Numbered from the stretch's first letter, positions 1 through 6,719 are shown. The stretch is DNA of 12,717 nucleotides from an uncultured Treponema sp. (GCA_937902125.1 CALDIB010000060.1:1-12717); one strand, 5' to 3'. The notes: generated by a model not told the origin, from the letters alone. Numbers and translations: made by a program.

Positions 1-597
1 CGATTGTACGCCTCTCTGCTGAAGATGAGTCGTCAGCCGCCTTCTGGACGATCTCCTCGAAATGTTTGAAGCTCTTTCTGGAAGGTCCATCGCTTATTAC
101 CGATTTGATGACCCTGTGAATCATCAGGTCAGGATACCTTCTGATTGGCGATGTAAAGTGGCAGTAGCTGTCCAGTGCCAACCCAAAATGCCCATCGCAG
201 GAAGTGCTGTAATATGCCTTCTGCATGGACCGCAAAGTGACCGTATTGATGACGTTTTCAAATGGCGACCCCTTCACCTGGCTCAGTATTCCACTGATGG
301 TCCTAGGATGAACCTTGTCCGTGCTGCTTCTGAACGGTATATCGAAGCTCTGCAAAAATACCTTGAGCTGCTGCATCTTATCGGCATCAGGTTTCTCGTG
401 GACTCTGTAGATGAACGGTGCCTCAAGCCACCTGAAATGTTCCGCAATCACTTCGTTGGCCAGGAGCATAAACTCTTCGATTAGCCTGTTGGCTGTTCGC
501 CTCTCCTGAATGCCGACATTAACAGGCACCCCCTGTTCATCGAGGGTTATTGACGCCTCCTCTATATCAAAGTCCACGCTTCCGCGGGCTTCTTTTT
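1..597 (-). CDS. rnr: Ribonuclease R (RNB domain), internal fragment, both ends missing
   Basis: The minus strand is open through the left edge and encodes an internal piece of the RNB exoribonuclease domain of RNase R, a processive 3'-5' hydrolase that degrades structured RNA. Visible family landmarks are RGSVDFD near the right limit, then an ERRTANRLIEEFMLLANE helix, and GHFGLA followed by HFTSPIRRYPDLMIHR, the conserved RNB block. The catalytic Asp cluster, the cold-shock domains and the S1 domain are absent because the gene runs off the window on one side and is cut at about 586-600 on the other. Codon choice differs from the genes to the right: 11 of 15 arginines are AGG or AGA, seven of them AGG. 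The abrupt change into GGDEF sequence suggests DNA from another genome, possibly a Firmicute (inference). The exact right limit is uncertain because the junction lies in an A-rich stretch. Confidence 0.85.
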
Positions 598-1179
598 TAT
601 GTCTTCCTTGATTTTTTCAGGCTCGTTTGTATGCGCTATGGCCATAAACTCGTCGCCGCCGGTTCTGTAAATTTTTCCGCCGCTCTTTATTGTCAACGCA
701 AGACAGTCCGCCGCGCCCTTTATCAATTCGTCTCCGGCCGCGTAGTCCTTTGTGTCGTTGACGGTTTTTAGTCCGTTCACATCGATTGAGAACAAAACAA
801 AATCGTCGGCAAAAAGGGGGGGGGGCGATGAGGTTCACGTTGTCATAAATTTCCATTTTTTCTTTCATGTTCTCTTCATGGCCCTTGTTCATATTGTATT
901 GCTCAAAGAGATTTTTAAAGAAGCCTGAAATTATCAACAGAATTATGTAGCCGGAAGCGAACATCAAAACGTAATTAAGGATGACCGTGTAAAGGTATAT
1001 GCTCATTTTGCAAAAAAGAATGCTGAGCATTGGAACCAAAAACCATGTCAAGTGAATGTCAACATGATTGCCGGGTCTGTCAACGCGAAAGATCACAAGA
1101 CAACGTTCAGATTCTTGTTGATTTTGTTTCGATTATGCAAAATGTAATCGTTGTATTCCGTCTTGTTTGTGTCGCTCAT
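598..1179 (-). pseudogene. Broken GGDEF diguanylate cyclase, membrane-anchored type, truncated
   Basis: Remnant of a c-di-GMP synthase. It starts at ATG 1179 with AAGGAG at 1188-1193 (8 nt spacing), 19 nt after the GH120 stop, so it was probably in that operon. Codons 1-28 read normally, then TGA stops the frame at 1093-1095. A second frame (from about 1096) encodes hydrophobic segments (FLVPMLSILFC, YTVILNYVLMFASGYIILLI) and ends its homology at EIYDNVNLI. After a G10 tract (816-825) a third frame gives FSIDVNGLKTVND, AAGDELIKGAADC and the signature YRTGGDEF, then is cut at about 600. Compared with the Treponema family I remember (no alignment run), blocks of tens of residues are missing between these pieces, including the DxLTxLxNRR start of the GGDEF domain and the domain's end. 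It cannot make an active cyclase as written. Sequencing or assembly collapse is an alternative to real decay. Confidence 0.75.
816..825. repeat. G10 homopolymer tract inside the GGDEF remnant
   Basis: Ten consecutive G on the plus strand (C10 on the coding strand) mark the point where the upstream EIYDNVNLI frame stops matching and the downstream FADDFVLFSID frame begins. The two frames differ by one register, and one or two dozen expected residues are also missing here, so a length change alone would not restore a complete gene. It could be a slippage-prone tract or an assembly join. Confidence 0.7.
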
Positions 1180-1198
1180 GGCAAAATCTCCTTGTGTT

Positions 1199-3289
1199 TC
1201 ATTCTTCCCAAAGCAAAATCTTGTTGGCTCCTGCCTTTAAGTTGGCAAAAGGGCCTGGCAAGTTTTTCGCTTTTCTTGAGGCGCCCAAAAAGTCTTTGTC
1301 AAAAACAATCTCGTCGCCGTTCATGTCGTCAAAGCGCGCCTGGCTTATGCGTGTGGCTCCCAAATCTTTTGTTGAAAGAATTTTTGCGGCGGCGCTCAAA
1401 AGGCTTTTGTCCGCGTTAAATTCCAGCCAAGTCTTTTTTCCTTCCACCGTGATTTTGATTCCGGGATTTTTGGGGCTTTGGCTAAAGTCCTTTTCATGTT
1501 TGTAGCGCTTGGCGCCGCCGCAGTAATGGTTTCCAAAAACGCTTACCGCTTGCTGAACCCGCATGAAAACGTCGTGGTCGCCGTCTCCGGCTTTTTTGAC
1601 ATTGGCCTTGTAGTCTTCAAAAGAAGGCGCGCTTGGGGCGCTGGCAAATTTTGAGCCCTTAAAAAGCGTTTCTATCGCATGCATGGCGGCGGCAAATTTT
1701 GGTTCGCTCTTTTTGTCGGGCGCTCCCGTAAAGTCAAAAAGCCAAGAGGCCATGGATGTTGAAAAAAGATTTTGGTTGTAGCTTTCGGTTCCTGTTTTTG
1801 ACTGCTTGGTGTAAATTTTTTGTCCGCCAAGATAAATGTTTTGCGCCACGCGGTCGTCGCCGCTAAATATGAACGCCGTTCCCAAAACGTCCGTCGAGTG
1901 GGGCAAATGGTATGGCGTCATTCTGTCCATGACTTGTTCCCGCCGCATTGTTCCGCAACACAAATTGTGAATGTAGGCTCCGCCTTGGGAAATGTTGTCA
2001 AAATTGTATTCGCTGGCAAAGATATTGTTGTCAACGATGTAGGGGCCGTGGGAAACTTCCACCATCAAGTCGCGGTCGTTTGCGTAATACAAGTTGCCAG
2101 TGATTCTTGTTCCTTGCGTTTCCCAGTCAAGCCAAGTTCCCAGCGAGCAATTGTGAATGTTGTTGTTTTTAATCACAACGTCTATGGCGGCGTGCAATTT
2201 TATTCCGCCGATTTCATAGCCAAAAAATTCATGCTTGACCGCGATGTTGTAAATATGGTTCCTTTCGATTTTGCTGAAGGCGCATCCCAAGTGGCCCACG
2301 ATTCCGTTTTGGCCGCAATCGTAAATCACGTTGTCGCGGACAATGTGGCTTCCGATTTTTTCCTTGCTCCAACCTGACTTAAGCGCCTTGAACACAGCTT
2401 CCATTTGGTATTGGTAGCCGGGCTTTACGCGGAATTTTGTACATTCGTTGTCGCCGGTGGAAGCTTCTTTTCCTAAACTGACTGCGGAACACTTGGCGTC
2501 GTGAATGACGCAATTTTGAATGACCCAACCCTTGGCCCAATGCGGCCCAAGCATTCCCGGTTGGTCGGCGGTAGGCGGTGCCCAAGGACTGGCGGCCTGG
2601 CAAATTTCAAAGCCCTCAAGAGTGATGTAGTCCAAGCCTGTCTTGTCCGGATAAAAGCAGCTTTGGCGGACGTTAATCTCAACCAACTCTTTATTGGGGT
2701 CGCAGTTTTGAAAGTTCGCGTAAATTTTTGTCTCTTCGTTTGCGACTTGCGCGAACCATTGGTAGACCGTGTTTTGCGGCTCAAGAATTTTTTCCTTACG
2801 CTTTGTCCACGGCGGATTGCAGCCTGTCAAGCGCTTTTTTGGAGAACGAATTTCTTCAAGGGACATGGCCTCATACATGGACTTTCCGTTTATGTAAACG
2901 TCTCCGAGGTGAACGGGCTTTTCAAGGGGCCAAACTACCCAGTCGCCCCAAACCGGTTTTGCAAAGGGGTTTACGCCGTTTCCGCCGCCTTTTGTCCATA
3001 TTGAATTTGGAACTGCGGCGCTCCATACTGAGCCGCCTTCGTTCTTCCAGCCCGTGACTATTTCAGAGCCTTTTATTACAGGACGCTGTCCTTTCGCGCC
3101 GCGATAGACGATTGGTTTTTCTTGGCTTCCGCCGTTTTGAGGCCTAACCCATTCGCGGTAAGTTCCGCCGTAAACCGTAACTGTGTCTCCTGCAACGGCG
3201 ACGCTGGCCGCCTTTGAAATTGTCTTAAAGGGCTTGTCCTCCGAACCGTCGTTAAAATCAGAACCAGTTGTTTTTACAAAGTATTCCAT
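1199..3289 (-). CDS. xylC: GH120 beta-xylosidase, right-handed beta-helix, cytoplasmic
   Basis: A 696-residue glycoside hydrolase that should release xylose from xylo-oligosaccharides. From recall, the sequence follows Thermoanaerobacterium saccharolyticum XylC (GH120, about 638 aa) along its length: the MEYFVKTTGSDFNDGS start, GGTYREWV near 41-48, HLGDVYINGKS near 128-137, WAPPTADQPG near 236-245, GWSKEKIGSHIVR near 306-318 and the active-site strands. The XylC nucleophile Asp382 and acid/base Glu405 correspond to Asp388 (in TWLDWE) and Glu411 (in MVEVSHGPY); the 23-residue spacing is kept. The frame is open upstream to 3448, but ATG 3289 is chosen because the family begins there and TATAAT lies 6 nt upstream. 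There is no signal peptide, so the substrate must be imported. It is divergent from an oxidoreductase, near a LacI regulator, and followed by the GGDEF remnant. No Shine-Dalgarno is visible. Confidence 0.9.
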   Translation of the reverse strand: MEYFVKTTGSDFNDGSEDKPFKTISKAASVAVAGDTVTVYGGTYREWVRPQNGGSQEKPIVYRGAKGQRPVIKGSEIVTGWKNEGGSVWSAAVPNSIWTKGGGNGVNPFAKPVWGDWVVWPLEKPVHLGDVYINGKSMYEAMSLEEIRSPKKRLTGCNPPWTKRKEKILEPQNTVYQWFAQVANEETKIYANFQNCDPNKELVEINVRQSCFYPDKTGLDYITLEGFEICQAASPWAPPTADQPGMLGPHWAKGWVIQNCVIHDAKCSAVSLGKEASTGDNECTKFRVKPGYQYQMEAVFKALKSGWSKEKIGSHIVRDNVIYDCGQNGIVGHLGCAFSKIERNHIYNIAVKHEFFGYEIGGIKLHAAIDVVIKNNNIHNCSLGTWLDWETQGTRITGNLYYANDRDLMVEVSHGPYIVDNNIFASEYNFDNISQGGAYIHNLCCGTMRREQVMDRMTPYHLPHSTDVLGTAFIFSGDDRVAQNIYLGGQKIYTKQSKTGTESYNQNLFSTSMASWLFDFTGAPDKKSEPKFAAAMHAIETLFKGSKFASAPSAPSFEDYKANVKKAGDGDHDVFMRVQQAVSVFGNHYCGGAKRYKHEKDFSQSPKNPGIKITVEGKKTWLEFNADKSLLSAAAKILSTKDLGATRISQARFDDMNGDEIVFDKDFLGASRKAKNLPGPFANLKAGANKILLWEE

Positions 3290-3295
3290 AGAAGC

Positions 3296-3324
3296 ATTAT
3301 AGCGCGTGAAACGCGCTTTTGCTA
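3296..3324 (-). promoter_or_regulatory. GH120 promoter with a palindrome filling the spacer
   Basis: On the minus strand a perfect TATAAT (3296-3301) lies 6 nt before ATG 3289. A weak -35, TAGCAA (3319-3324), is 17 nt away. The spacer holds a perfect inverted repeat, AGCGCG-5 nt-CGCGCT (3301-3317), a good place for a repressor to block RNA polymerase. The leader would be about zero nucleotides. The binding protein is unknown; the nearby LacI regulator is a candidate. Confidence 0.6.
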
Positions 3325-3362
3325 GTGGAAACATCCACCGTCCGCTTTTGCCGGCAAAAATG

Positions 3363-3391
3363 TAGACAGAAAATTCAAAGTCGTTTATATT
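3363..3391 (+). promoter_or_regulatory. Promoter of the oxidoreductase gene
   Basis: TAGACA (3363-3368), a 17-nt spacer, then TATATT (3386-3391), which ends 6 nt before ATG 3398. There is no Shine-Dalgarno between them, so transcription should begin at or near the start codon. Confidence 0.6.
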
Positions 3392-3397
3392 AAAAGA

Positions 3398-3985
3398 ATG
3401 ATTCTTTACGTCAATTCCTGCGTCAGGTCCCAGTCGCGAACAAATCAATTGGCCCAGATGGCTCTAAAAAATTTGTCCAAAAGCGACGGCGACATTCAAG
3501 AAGTAAATTTGCAAAACGAGCGCTTGCAAGGCCTTGATTGGGAAAGCCTTCAAGAACGGGACAAACTGATTGAGCGGGGCCGCTTTGACGACAAATTTTT
3601 TTCATTGCCCCGGCAGTTCGCGGCCGCGGACACCATAGTCGTTTCGGCGCCCTATTGGGATTTTCTTTTTCCCGCGTCCCTTAGAACTTATTTTGAGCGG
3701 GTGTGCGTGGTGGGCCTTACTTTTTCCTATGACAAAGACGGAAGGCCTGTTTCCCTTTGCCGCGGCAAAAGCCTTCTTTACATTTCTACGGCCGGGGGAA
3801 TGGTTGGCCCAAAGCACATGGGCTATGAATATGTCAAGACAATTGCAAAAGAGTTTTTTGGAATAAAAGACTCGAGGCTAATTTTGGCTGAAGGCTTGGA
3901 CATTCAAGGCGCGGACACAAAGGCCATAATGTCAAAGGCTCAGGCTCAAATACAAGGCCTCACTCTATGTTCTCCGCAATCTTAA
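3398..3985 (+). CDS. Flavodoxin-fold NAD(P)H oxidoreductase (AzoR/NQO-like)
   Basis: A 195-residue protein of the flavodoxin-like NAD(P)H dehydrogenase/FMN azoreductase family (PF02525 type), which transfers two electrons from NAD(P)H through FMN to quinones or azo compounds in the cytoplasm. The beta1 strand and phosphate-binding loop are at MILYVNSCVRSQSRTNQL (1-18). The flavin-contacting segment VVSAPYWDFLFPASLRTYFERV lies near 81-102 (family form: aPmyNFsiPa.LK.yiD), and STAGG at 130-134 matches the second isoalloxazine loop. ATG 3398 is the only sensible start given the beta1 strand. It is divergent from GH120 across about 108 bp and its last 26 bp overlap the 3' end of the LacI gene on the other strand. 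The natural substrate cannot be read from sequence; a thiol or electrophile stress role is possible. Confidence 0.8.
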   Translation: MILYVNSCVRSQSRTNQLAQMALKNLSKSDGDIQEVNLQNERLQGLDWESLQERDKLIERGRFDDKFFSLPRQFAAADTIVVSAPYWDFLFPASLRTYFERVCVVGLTFSYDKDGRPVSLCRGKSLLYISTAGGMVGPKHMGYEYVKTIAKEFFGIKDSRLILAEGLDIQGADTKAIMSKAQAQIQGLTLCSPQS

Positions 3986-4985
3986 TGACTGTGTTGGTGA
4001 TGTAGTCTTTGGCCTCCCGCTTTCCTTCTTCCATAAGCCAAGAAAAAAGCCGCTGGATTCCCATGTAGCCTTGGGTTTCCGGCTCTTGGTCAATTGTAAA
4101 GTCAATGAGGCCGCTGTTAAGGTATTGAATTACTTGGGGAACCGTGTCAAAGGCCAGCACGCGAATTTTTTCCATTCCGCAATCTTGAACCGCGCGGCAA
4201 ACTCCGTCAACGCCGGCCGCGGCTATGAAAATGCAATTAATGGCGGAATCATTCTTTAACGCGCGCATCGTTTCTTGGTATGAAACTTCGTCGTCGTCCA
4301 AGGACTCTATTTTTGCGCTTACCGAATACTTTATTTTGTGCGCGTCCAAGCCGGCCAAAAATCCTTTGATGCGCTCCTTGTGGCCGCGGACATTGTAGGA
4401 ACCGGCGATAATCAGGGCGTTCAATTTTTGCGGGTGAATCAAGTTAAGCATTCCCGCCGCCGCGCTTCCAGAACGAAAGTAGTCGGCTCCCACATAGCAA
4501 ATGCGGCCGGAGTCGGGAATGTCGGTGTTCACGCTGACTACCGGAATTCCTTTTTGCGCGATTTTGTTCACTTCAAGCTGAACTTGGGGAGTGTCCAAGG
4601 TGGTGACGCAAATGCCGGAATAATCTTTTTTTGCCATGGCCCGCAAAGCCCTGACATGGGTTTCGGTGTCGTATTTGGAAGCGTGAACGACTTCCACGCT
4701 TACGCCGTAATCGGACAACTCCCGCTGGGCGCGCTCAAAGCCTTTTAAAACGTCCTCAAAAAAGGGAATGGATTTTGACGGCAATAGGCATCCAAATTTT
4801 ATTTGCTGCTTGCGGGCGGCCAAAATTTTTCCGGCGCGGTTGGGAACAAAGCCCATTTTTTGCGCCAGTTCCCGAATGTCTTGGGCAACTTGAGCGTTGA
4901 CTCCGGGCCTGTTGTGTAAAACCCTGTCAACCGTTCCCCTAGAAACTCCAGCGGCTTTTGCAATGTCCTTAATTGTCACCGGCAT
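3960..4985 (-). CDS. LacI-family transcriptional regulator with sugar-binding domain
   Basis: A 341-residue repressor. Residues 1-60 are a LacI-type DNA-binding head: VTIKDIAKAAGVSRGTVDRV forms the helix-turn-helix, followed by LHNRPGVN and the hinge helix region ending near RKQQ. Residues 63-330 form a periplasmic-binding-protein-like domain (FGCLLPSKSIPFFEDVLKG, GICVTTLDT, IPVVSVNTDIP, ALIIAGSYNVRGHKERIKGF, VLAFDTVP, IDFTIDQEPETQGYMGIQ). The TVDRVLHNR head and the QEPETQGY segment are typical of members with a ribose/inositol-like (Peripla_BP_4) sensor. Start: ATG 4985, with GGAG 7 nt upstream. It lies in the same direction as GH120, about 670 bp upstream, and is convergent with the oxidoreductase. 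Likely ligand: a pentose or xylo-oligosaccharide (inference from the neighbour only). It is probably autoregulated through the palindrome at its own start site. Confidence 0.9.
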   Translation of the reverse strand: MPVTIKDIAKAAGVSRGTVDRVLHNRPGVNAQVAQDIRELAQKMGFVPNRAGKILAARKQQIKFGCLLPSKSIPFFEDVLKGFERAQRELSDYGVSVEVVHASKYDTETHVRALRAMAKKDYSGICVTTLDTPQVQLEVNKIAQKGIPVVSVNTDIPDSGRICYVGADYFRSGSAAAGMLNLIHPQKLNALIIAGSYNVRGHKERIKGFLAGLDAHKIKYSVSAKIESLDDDEVSYQETMRALKNDSAINCIFIAAAGVDGVCRAVQDCGMEKIRVLAFDTVPQVIQYLNSGLIDFTIDQEPETQGYMGIQRLFSWLMEEGKREAKDYITNTVIKIAENIE

Positions 4986-5024
4986 TTATGGTCTCCAAAC
5001 CTTCAAATTTCGCCAAATTTTCGT

Positions 5025-5042
5025 ATCGTGCGCGAGCACGGT
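5025..5042. promoter_or_regulatory. LacI-type operator, 18-bp imperfect palindrome
   Basis: ATCGTGCGCGAGCACGGT reads nearly the same on both strands, with arms of CGTGC and GCACG and a central CG, as is usual for LacI/PurR-family operators. It begins about 7 nt past the -10 box of the regulator's promoter, so a bound repressor would sit on the start site. Confidence 0.6.
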
Positions 5043-5048
5043 GACAGA

Positions 5049-5077
5049 ATATTACGCCTTTTTTTTTAATATGTCAA
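5049..5077 (-). promoter_or_regulatory. Promoter of the LacI-family gene
   Basis: On the minus strand a perfect TTGACA (5072-5077), exactly 17 nt, then TAATAT (5049-5054). The spacer includes an A9 run (T9 at 5059-5067 on plus). The predicted start is near 5042, giving a leader of about 57 nt with GGAG 7 nt before ATG 4985. Confidence 0.8.
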
Positions 5078-5120
5078 CAGCCGCAGGGCAAACGCATTAT
5101 GAATTCAATAACAAAAAATG

Positions 5121-5175
5121 CTCCCAGTCGCGGATGCGTCCGATCGGCGCCGCTTGATAACTGCGCTACACGCGC
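5121..5175 (-). other. tRNA-like remnant (5' half, Pro-GGG-like), degenerate
   Basis: Read on the minus strand, the segment starts like a tRNA: an acceptor-type 7-mer, TA at positions 8-9, then GCGCAGTT as in a D-arm (5158-5166). Further on, CTGGGAG (5121-5127) equals a tRNA-Pro GGG anticodon loop. There are about 14 surplus bases in between, the anticodon stem does not close, and no T-arm or 3' acceptor strand follows. It is not a functional tRNA. The similarity is short and may be chance. Confidence 0.2.
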
Positions 5176-5414
5176 ATTGTGCTTGAAACTATTTTACGCT
5201 GCCGCTATCGCGTCAGCCGCAAAATGAGTGTTTCCGCCAACCGCCCGCCGCCTTCGCGCGTTTTTTTACTGCATTCAGTTGCGTTTGACCTGACTGCCGC
5301 TTTACAAACGATTGATTTTCCGCGAGAGCGTTTTTTGTTATCTTTCCATAATGCGGAAACTGTGGTATTTACAGAACGCCAGCGTTGCGCCAAAATATGC
5401 GCGAGGAGAATTTT
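5176..5414. other. Intergenic region upstream of the TSCPD gene
   Basis: No convincing gene is seen. The stretch holds weak promoter-like matches for the plus strand (TTTCCA, 17 nt, TATTTA ending near 5371) and a short palindrome, AACGC-CA-GCGTT, at 5375-5386 between that -10 and the ribosome binding site. None is strong enough to call separately. Confidence 0.3.
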
Positions 5415-5660
5415 ATGGAACACGTGACATTTACGCCCCAAGGGGTTTGCTCCGTTCAAATTGACTTTGACTTGGAAGACGGAAAATTGCATAACGTTCA
5501 ATTCACAAGAGGCTGCAACGGAAACTTAAAGGCGATTGGCCGCTTGGTAGAAGGCCGCGACGCCAAGGAAATCGCCGGCATTTTGCGGGGCAACGACTGC
5601 AAGGGCCGCGGAACTTCTTGCGCCGACCAATTCGCGCAAGCAATTGACAGCGCTCTGTAA
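5415..5660 (+). CDS. Small TSCPD-domain protein (TIGR03905-like)
   Basis: An 81-residue protein consisting of one TSCPD domain, the fold also found at the C-terminus of B12-dependent ribonucleotide reductases. Four cysteines (Cys12, Cys34 in TRGCNGN, Cys62 and Cys69 in DCKGRGTSCADQ) fit the conserved family pattern and could bind a metal; the biochemical role of stand-alone members is not established. The start is ATG 5415, with GGAG at 5405-5408 (6 nt spacing); an earlier ATG in frame at 5385 lacks such a site. thyX lies convergently just downstream, so a tie to deoxynucleotide metabolism is conceivable but only inferred. The stop codon lies in the loop of a hairpin and the last 18 nt of the gene are duplicated 137 bp downstream. 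Confidence 0.85.
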   Translation: MEHVTFTPQGVCSVQIDFDLEDGKLHNVQFTRGCNGNLKAIGRLVEGRDAKEIAGILRGNDCKGRGTSCADQFAQAIDSAL

Positions 5661-5797
5661 GAGCGCAGTTGGATAATTTCCTTGACAAAACGCGATATGG
5701 ATATGTTGCGTATTGACAGCGCGCGTGAGCGCGTCAGTGAATAATTTCCTTGACAAAACGCGATATGGATATGTTGCGTATTGACAGCGCTCTGTAA
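5643..5797. repeat. 68/69-bp tandem repeat copying the TSCPD 3' end
   Basis: Two identical 50-bp blocks (5673-5722 and 5741-5790), each running from ATAATTTCC through TTGACAAAACGCGATATGG to ATTGACAGCGC. The 18 nt that end the TSCPD gene (5643-5660, coding IDSAL and the stop) recur exactly at 5780-5797. The repeat period is therefore 69 then 68 bp. Between the blocks, unlike sequence still forms hairpins (GCGCTC/GAGCGC, then CGCGC/GCGCG at 5720-5733), so the stem is kept while its bases change. No open frame uses the repeat. Confidence 0.9.
5650..5666 (+). terminator. Hairpin around the TSCPD stop codon
   Basis: GCGCTC (5650-5655), loop TGTAA, GAGCGC (5661-5666). The TAA stop codon forms part of the loop. 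No T-run follows, so this is a weak terminator candidate or an RNA-end stabiliser rather than a standard intrinsic terminator. Confidence 0.35.
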
Positions 5798-5835
5798 TGG
5801 CGCCTCAACGCAACGCCCTAAAAGACGCGGCAAGT

Positions 5836-5881
5836 CCGCTCGAAAAAACGGTAAAAGTTTTGCAAACAAAAATACGAGCGG
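5836..5881. repeat. Inverted repeat between the TSCPD repeats and thyX
   Basis: CCGCTCG (5836-5842) and CGAGCGG (5875-5881) are perfect 7-bp arms around 32 nt of A/T-rich sequence. The right arm ends immediately before the thyX stop codon (5883-5885). It may mark the end of the convergent transcripts; the long loop makes a standard terminator unlikely. Confidence 0.35.
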
Positions 5882-5882
5882 C

Positions 5883-6719
5883 CTATAACTGCACTCCGCT
5901 CTCAATCTTTGCGTTAAACCGCTCCAGCTTCTTTCCGTCAAGCGGGTTGGGCTGGCCTTTGAGGACGGCGCGGAGGGCTTCCATTTCCTCGCCGGTAAAG
6001 GAGACGGCGCGGTTCATGTCGTTTTCAAAAGAGGCTACGGCCATCGGGCAAACTTTGCGGACTAGTTCCAGCATGACTTGGGCGTATTGGCGGATTTCGT
6101 ATTGGGCGTGGCCGTCCAAGCGCAGCTTTAAGAAGCGGAACAAATTGTTCAAATCCATCTGCCAGTAAAATTCCGTGTAGAGCGAAAGGGGCAAGTTGAT
6201 GCGGGCCACTTCGCGCGCAAGGCCTGTTTCAAGCAGCTCTGAATAAGACTGGTAGGAATCCTTTTGGCCTTTTTGGAGCGCGGCCTGGATTTCCTTGGCT
6301 TTGGCCTCGTCAAAGGGCTCGTCACTGCGGCCCTGCTTGTTGTCCTTGCTTTGCGGCTCTATGTTTTTTGTCTCGGGAACGTAGAACTCGTCCTTCATAA
6401 TTGAATAGCGGCCGCTCACTTCGTTCATTCTTCCCATTCTGTGGCGAACCCACTGGCGCGCGACAAAAATCGGCATCTTTACATGAAAGGTGAAGACAAC
6501 TTGCTCAAAAGGGGAAGTGTGCTGGTGGCGCAAAAGGTAGTCGATAAGGCCGGCGTCTTGGGAAACGGTTTTAGTTCCGTTGCCGTAAGAAACCCGCGCC
6601 GACTGCACGATGCGCTGGTCGCTTCCCAAATAATCCACAAGGCGAACAAAGCCTTTGTCGAGAACCTTATATTCTTTGTCCAAAATTTCTTCCGCTTCGG
6701 GAACAACTGAATGCGCCAT
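5883..6719 (-). CDS. thyX: FAD-dependent thymidylate synthase ThyX
   Basis: A 278-residue flavin-dependent thymidylate synthase: it methylates dUMP to dTMP with methylene-tetrahydrofolate and NADPH through FAD, replacing ThyA, in the cytoplasm. The family signature RHRX7S is intact: Arg92-His93-Arg94 to Ser102 (RHRMGRMNEVSGRY). HTSPFEQVVFTFHVKMPIFV (67-86) is the usual substrate-binding region, and GHAQYEIRQYA near 205-215 carries the Arg that binds dUMP. A charged insertion at about 115-150 (QSKDNKQGRSDE) is common in the family. Start: ATG 6719, with GGAGG 8 nt upstream. It is 122 bp after hisB in the same direction, so it may be read from the his promoter as well as its own. Confidence 0.97.
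   Translation of the reverse strand: MAHSVVPEAEEILDKEYKVLDKGFVRLVDYLGSDQRIVQSARVSYGNGTKTVSQDAGLIDYLLRHQHTSPFEQVVFTFHVKMPIFVARQWVRHRMGRMNEVSGRYSIMKDEFYVPETKNIEPQSKDNKQGRSDEPFDEAKAKEIQAALQKGQKDSYQSYSELLETGLAREVARINLPLSLYTEFYWQMDLNNLFRFLKLRLDGHAQYEIRQYAQVMLELVRKVCPMAVASFENDMNRAVSFTGEEMEALRAVLKGQPNPLDGKKLERFNAKIESGVQL

Noticed and set aside
62..484. Plus-strand open frame of 140 codons
   Set aside because: It is antisense to the RNase R fragment, whose protein text is clearly family-like; the plus-strand peptide resembles nothing.
816..825. G10 as a classic phase-variation switch of a working GGDEF gene
   Set aside because: Changing its length would not restore the missing start of the GGDEF domain, the earlier TGA or the lost C-terminus.
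1030..1505. Plus-strand open frames over the GGDEF start and GH120 3' end
   Set aside because: They are shadows of the GH120 and GGDEF coding frames, with no ribosome site and no recognisable protein.
1820..2377. Plus-strand open frame of 185 codons inside GH120
   Set aside because: Mirror frame of a strongly conserved enzyme. The open length follows from its codon bias.
3290..3448. N-terminal extension of GH120 to 3448
   Set aside because: The extra 53 residues do not match the family, would cross the promoter and operator, and overlap the divergent oxidoreductase start.
5643..5797. CRISPR array
   Set aside because: Only two full units, and the 50-bp repeats with 18-bp variable parts are the wrong size; there is no cas gene and one end is a gene fragment.
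5498..5941. Minus-strand open frames across the TSCPD gene and repeats
   Set aside because: They are created by the tandem repeat and antisense to TSCPD, with repeated peptide text and no start signals.
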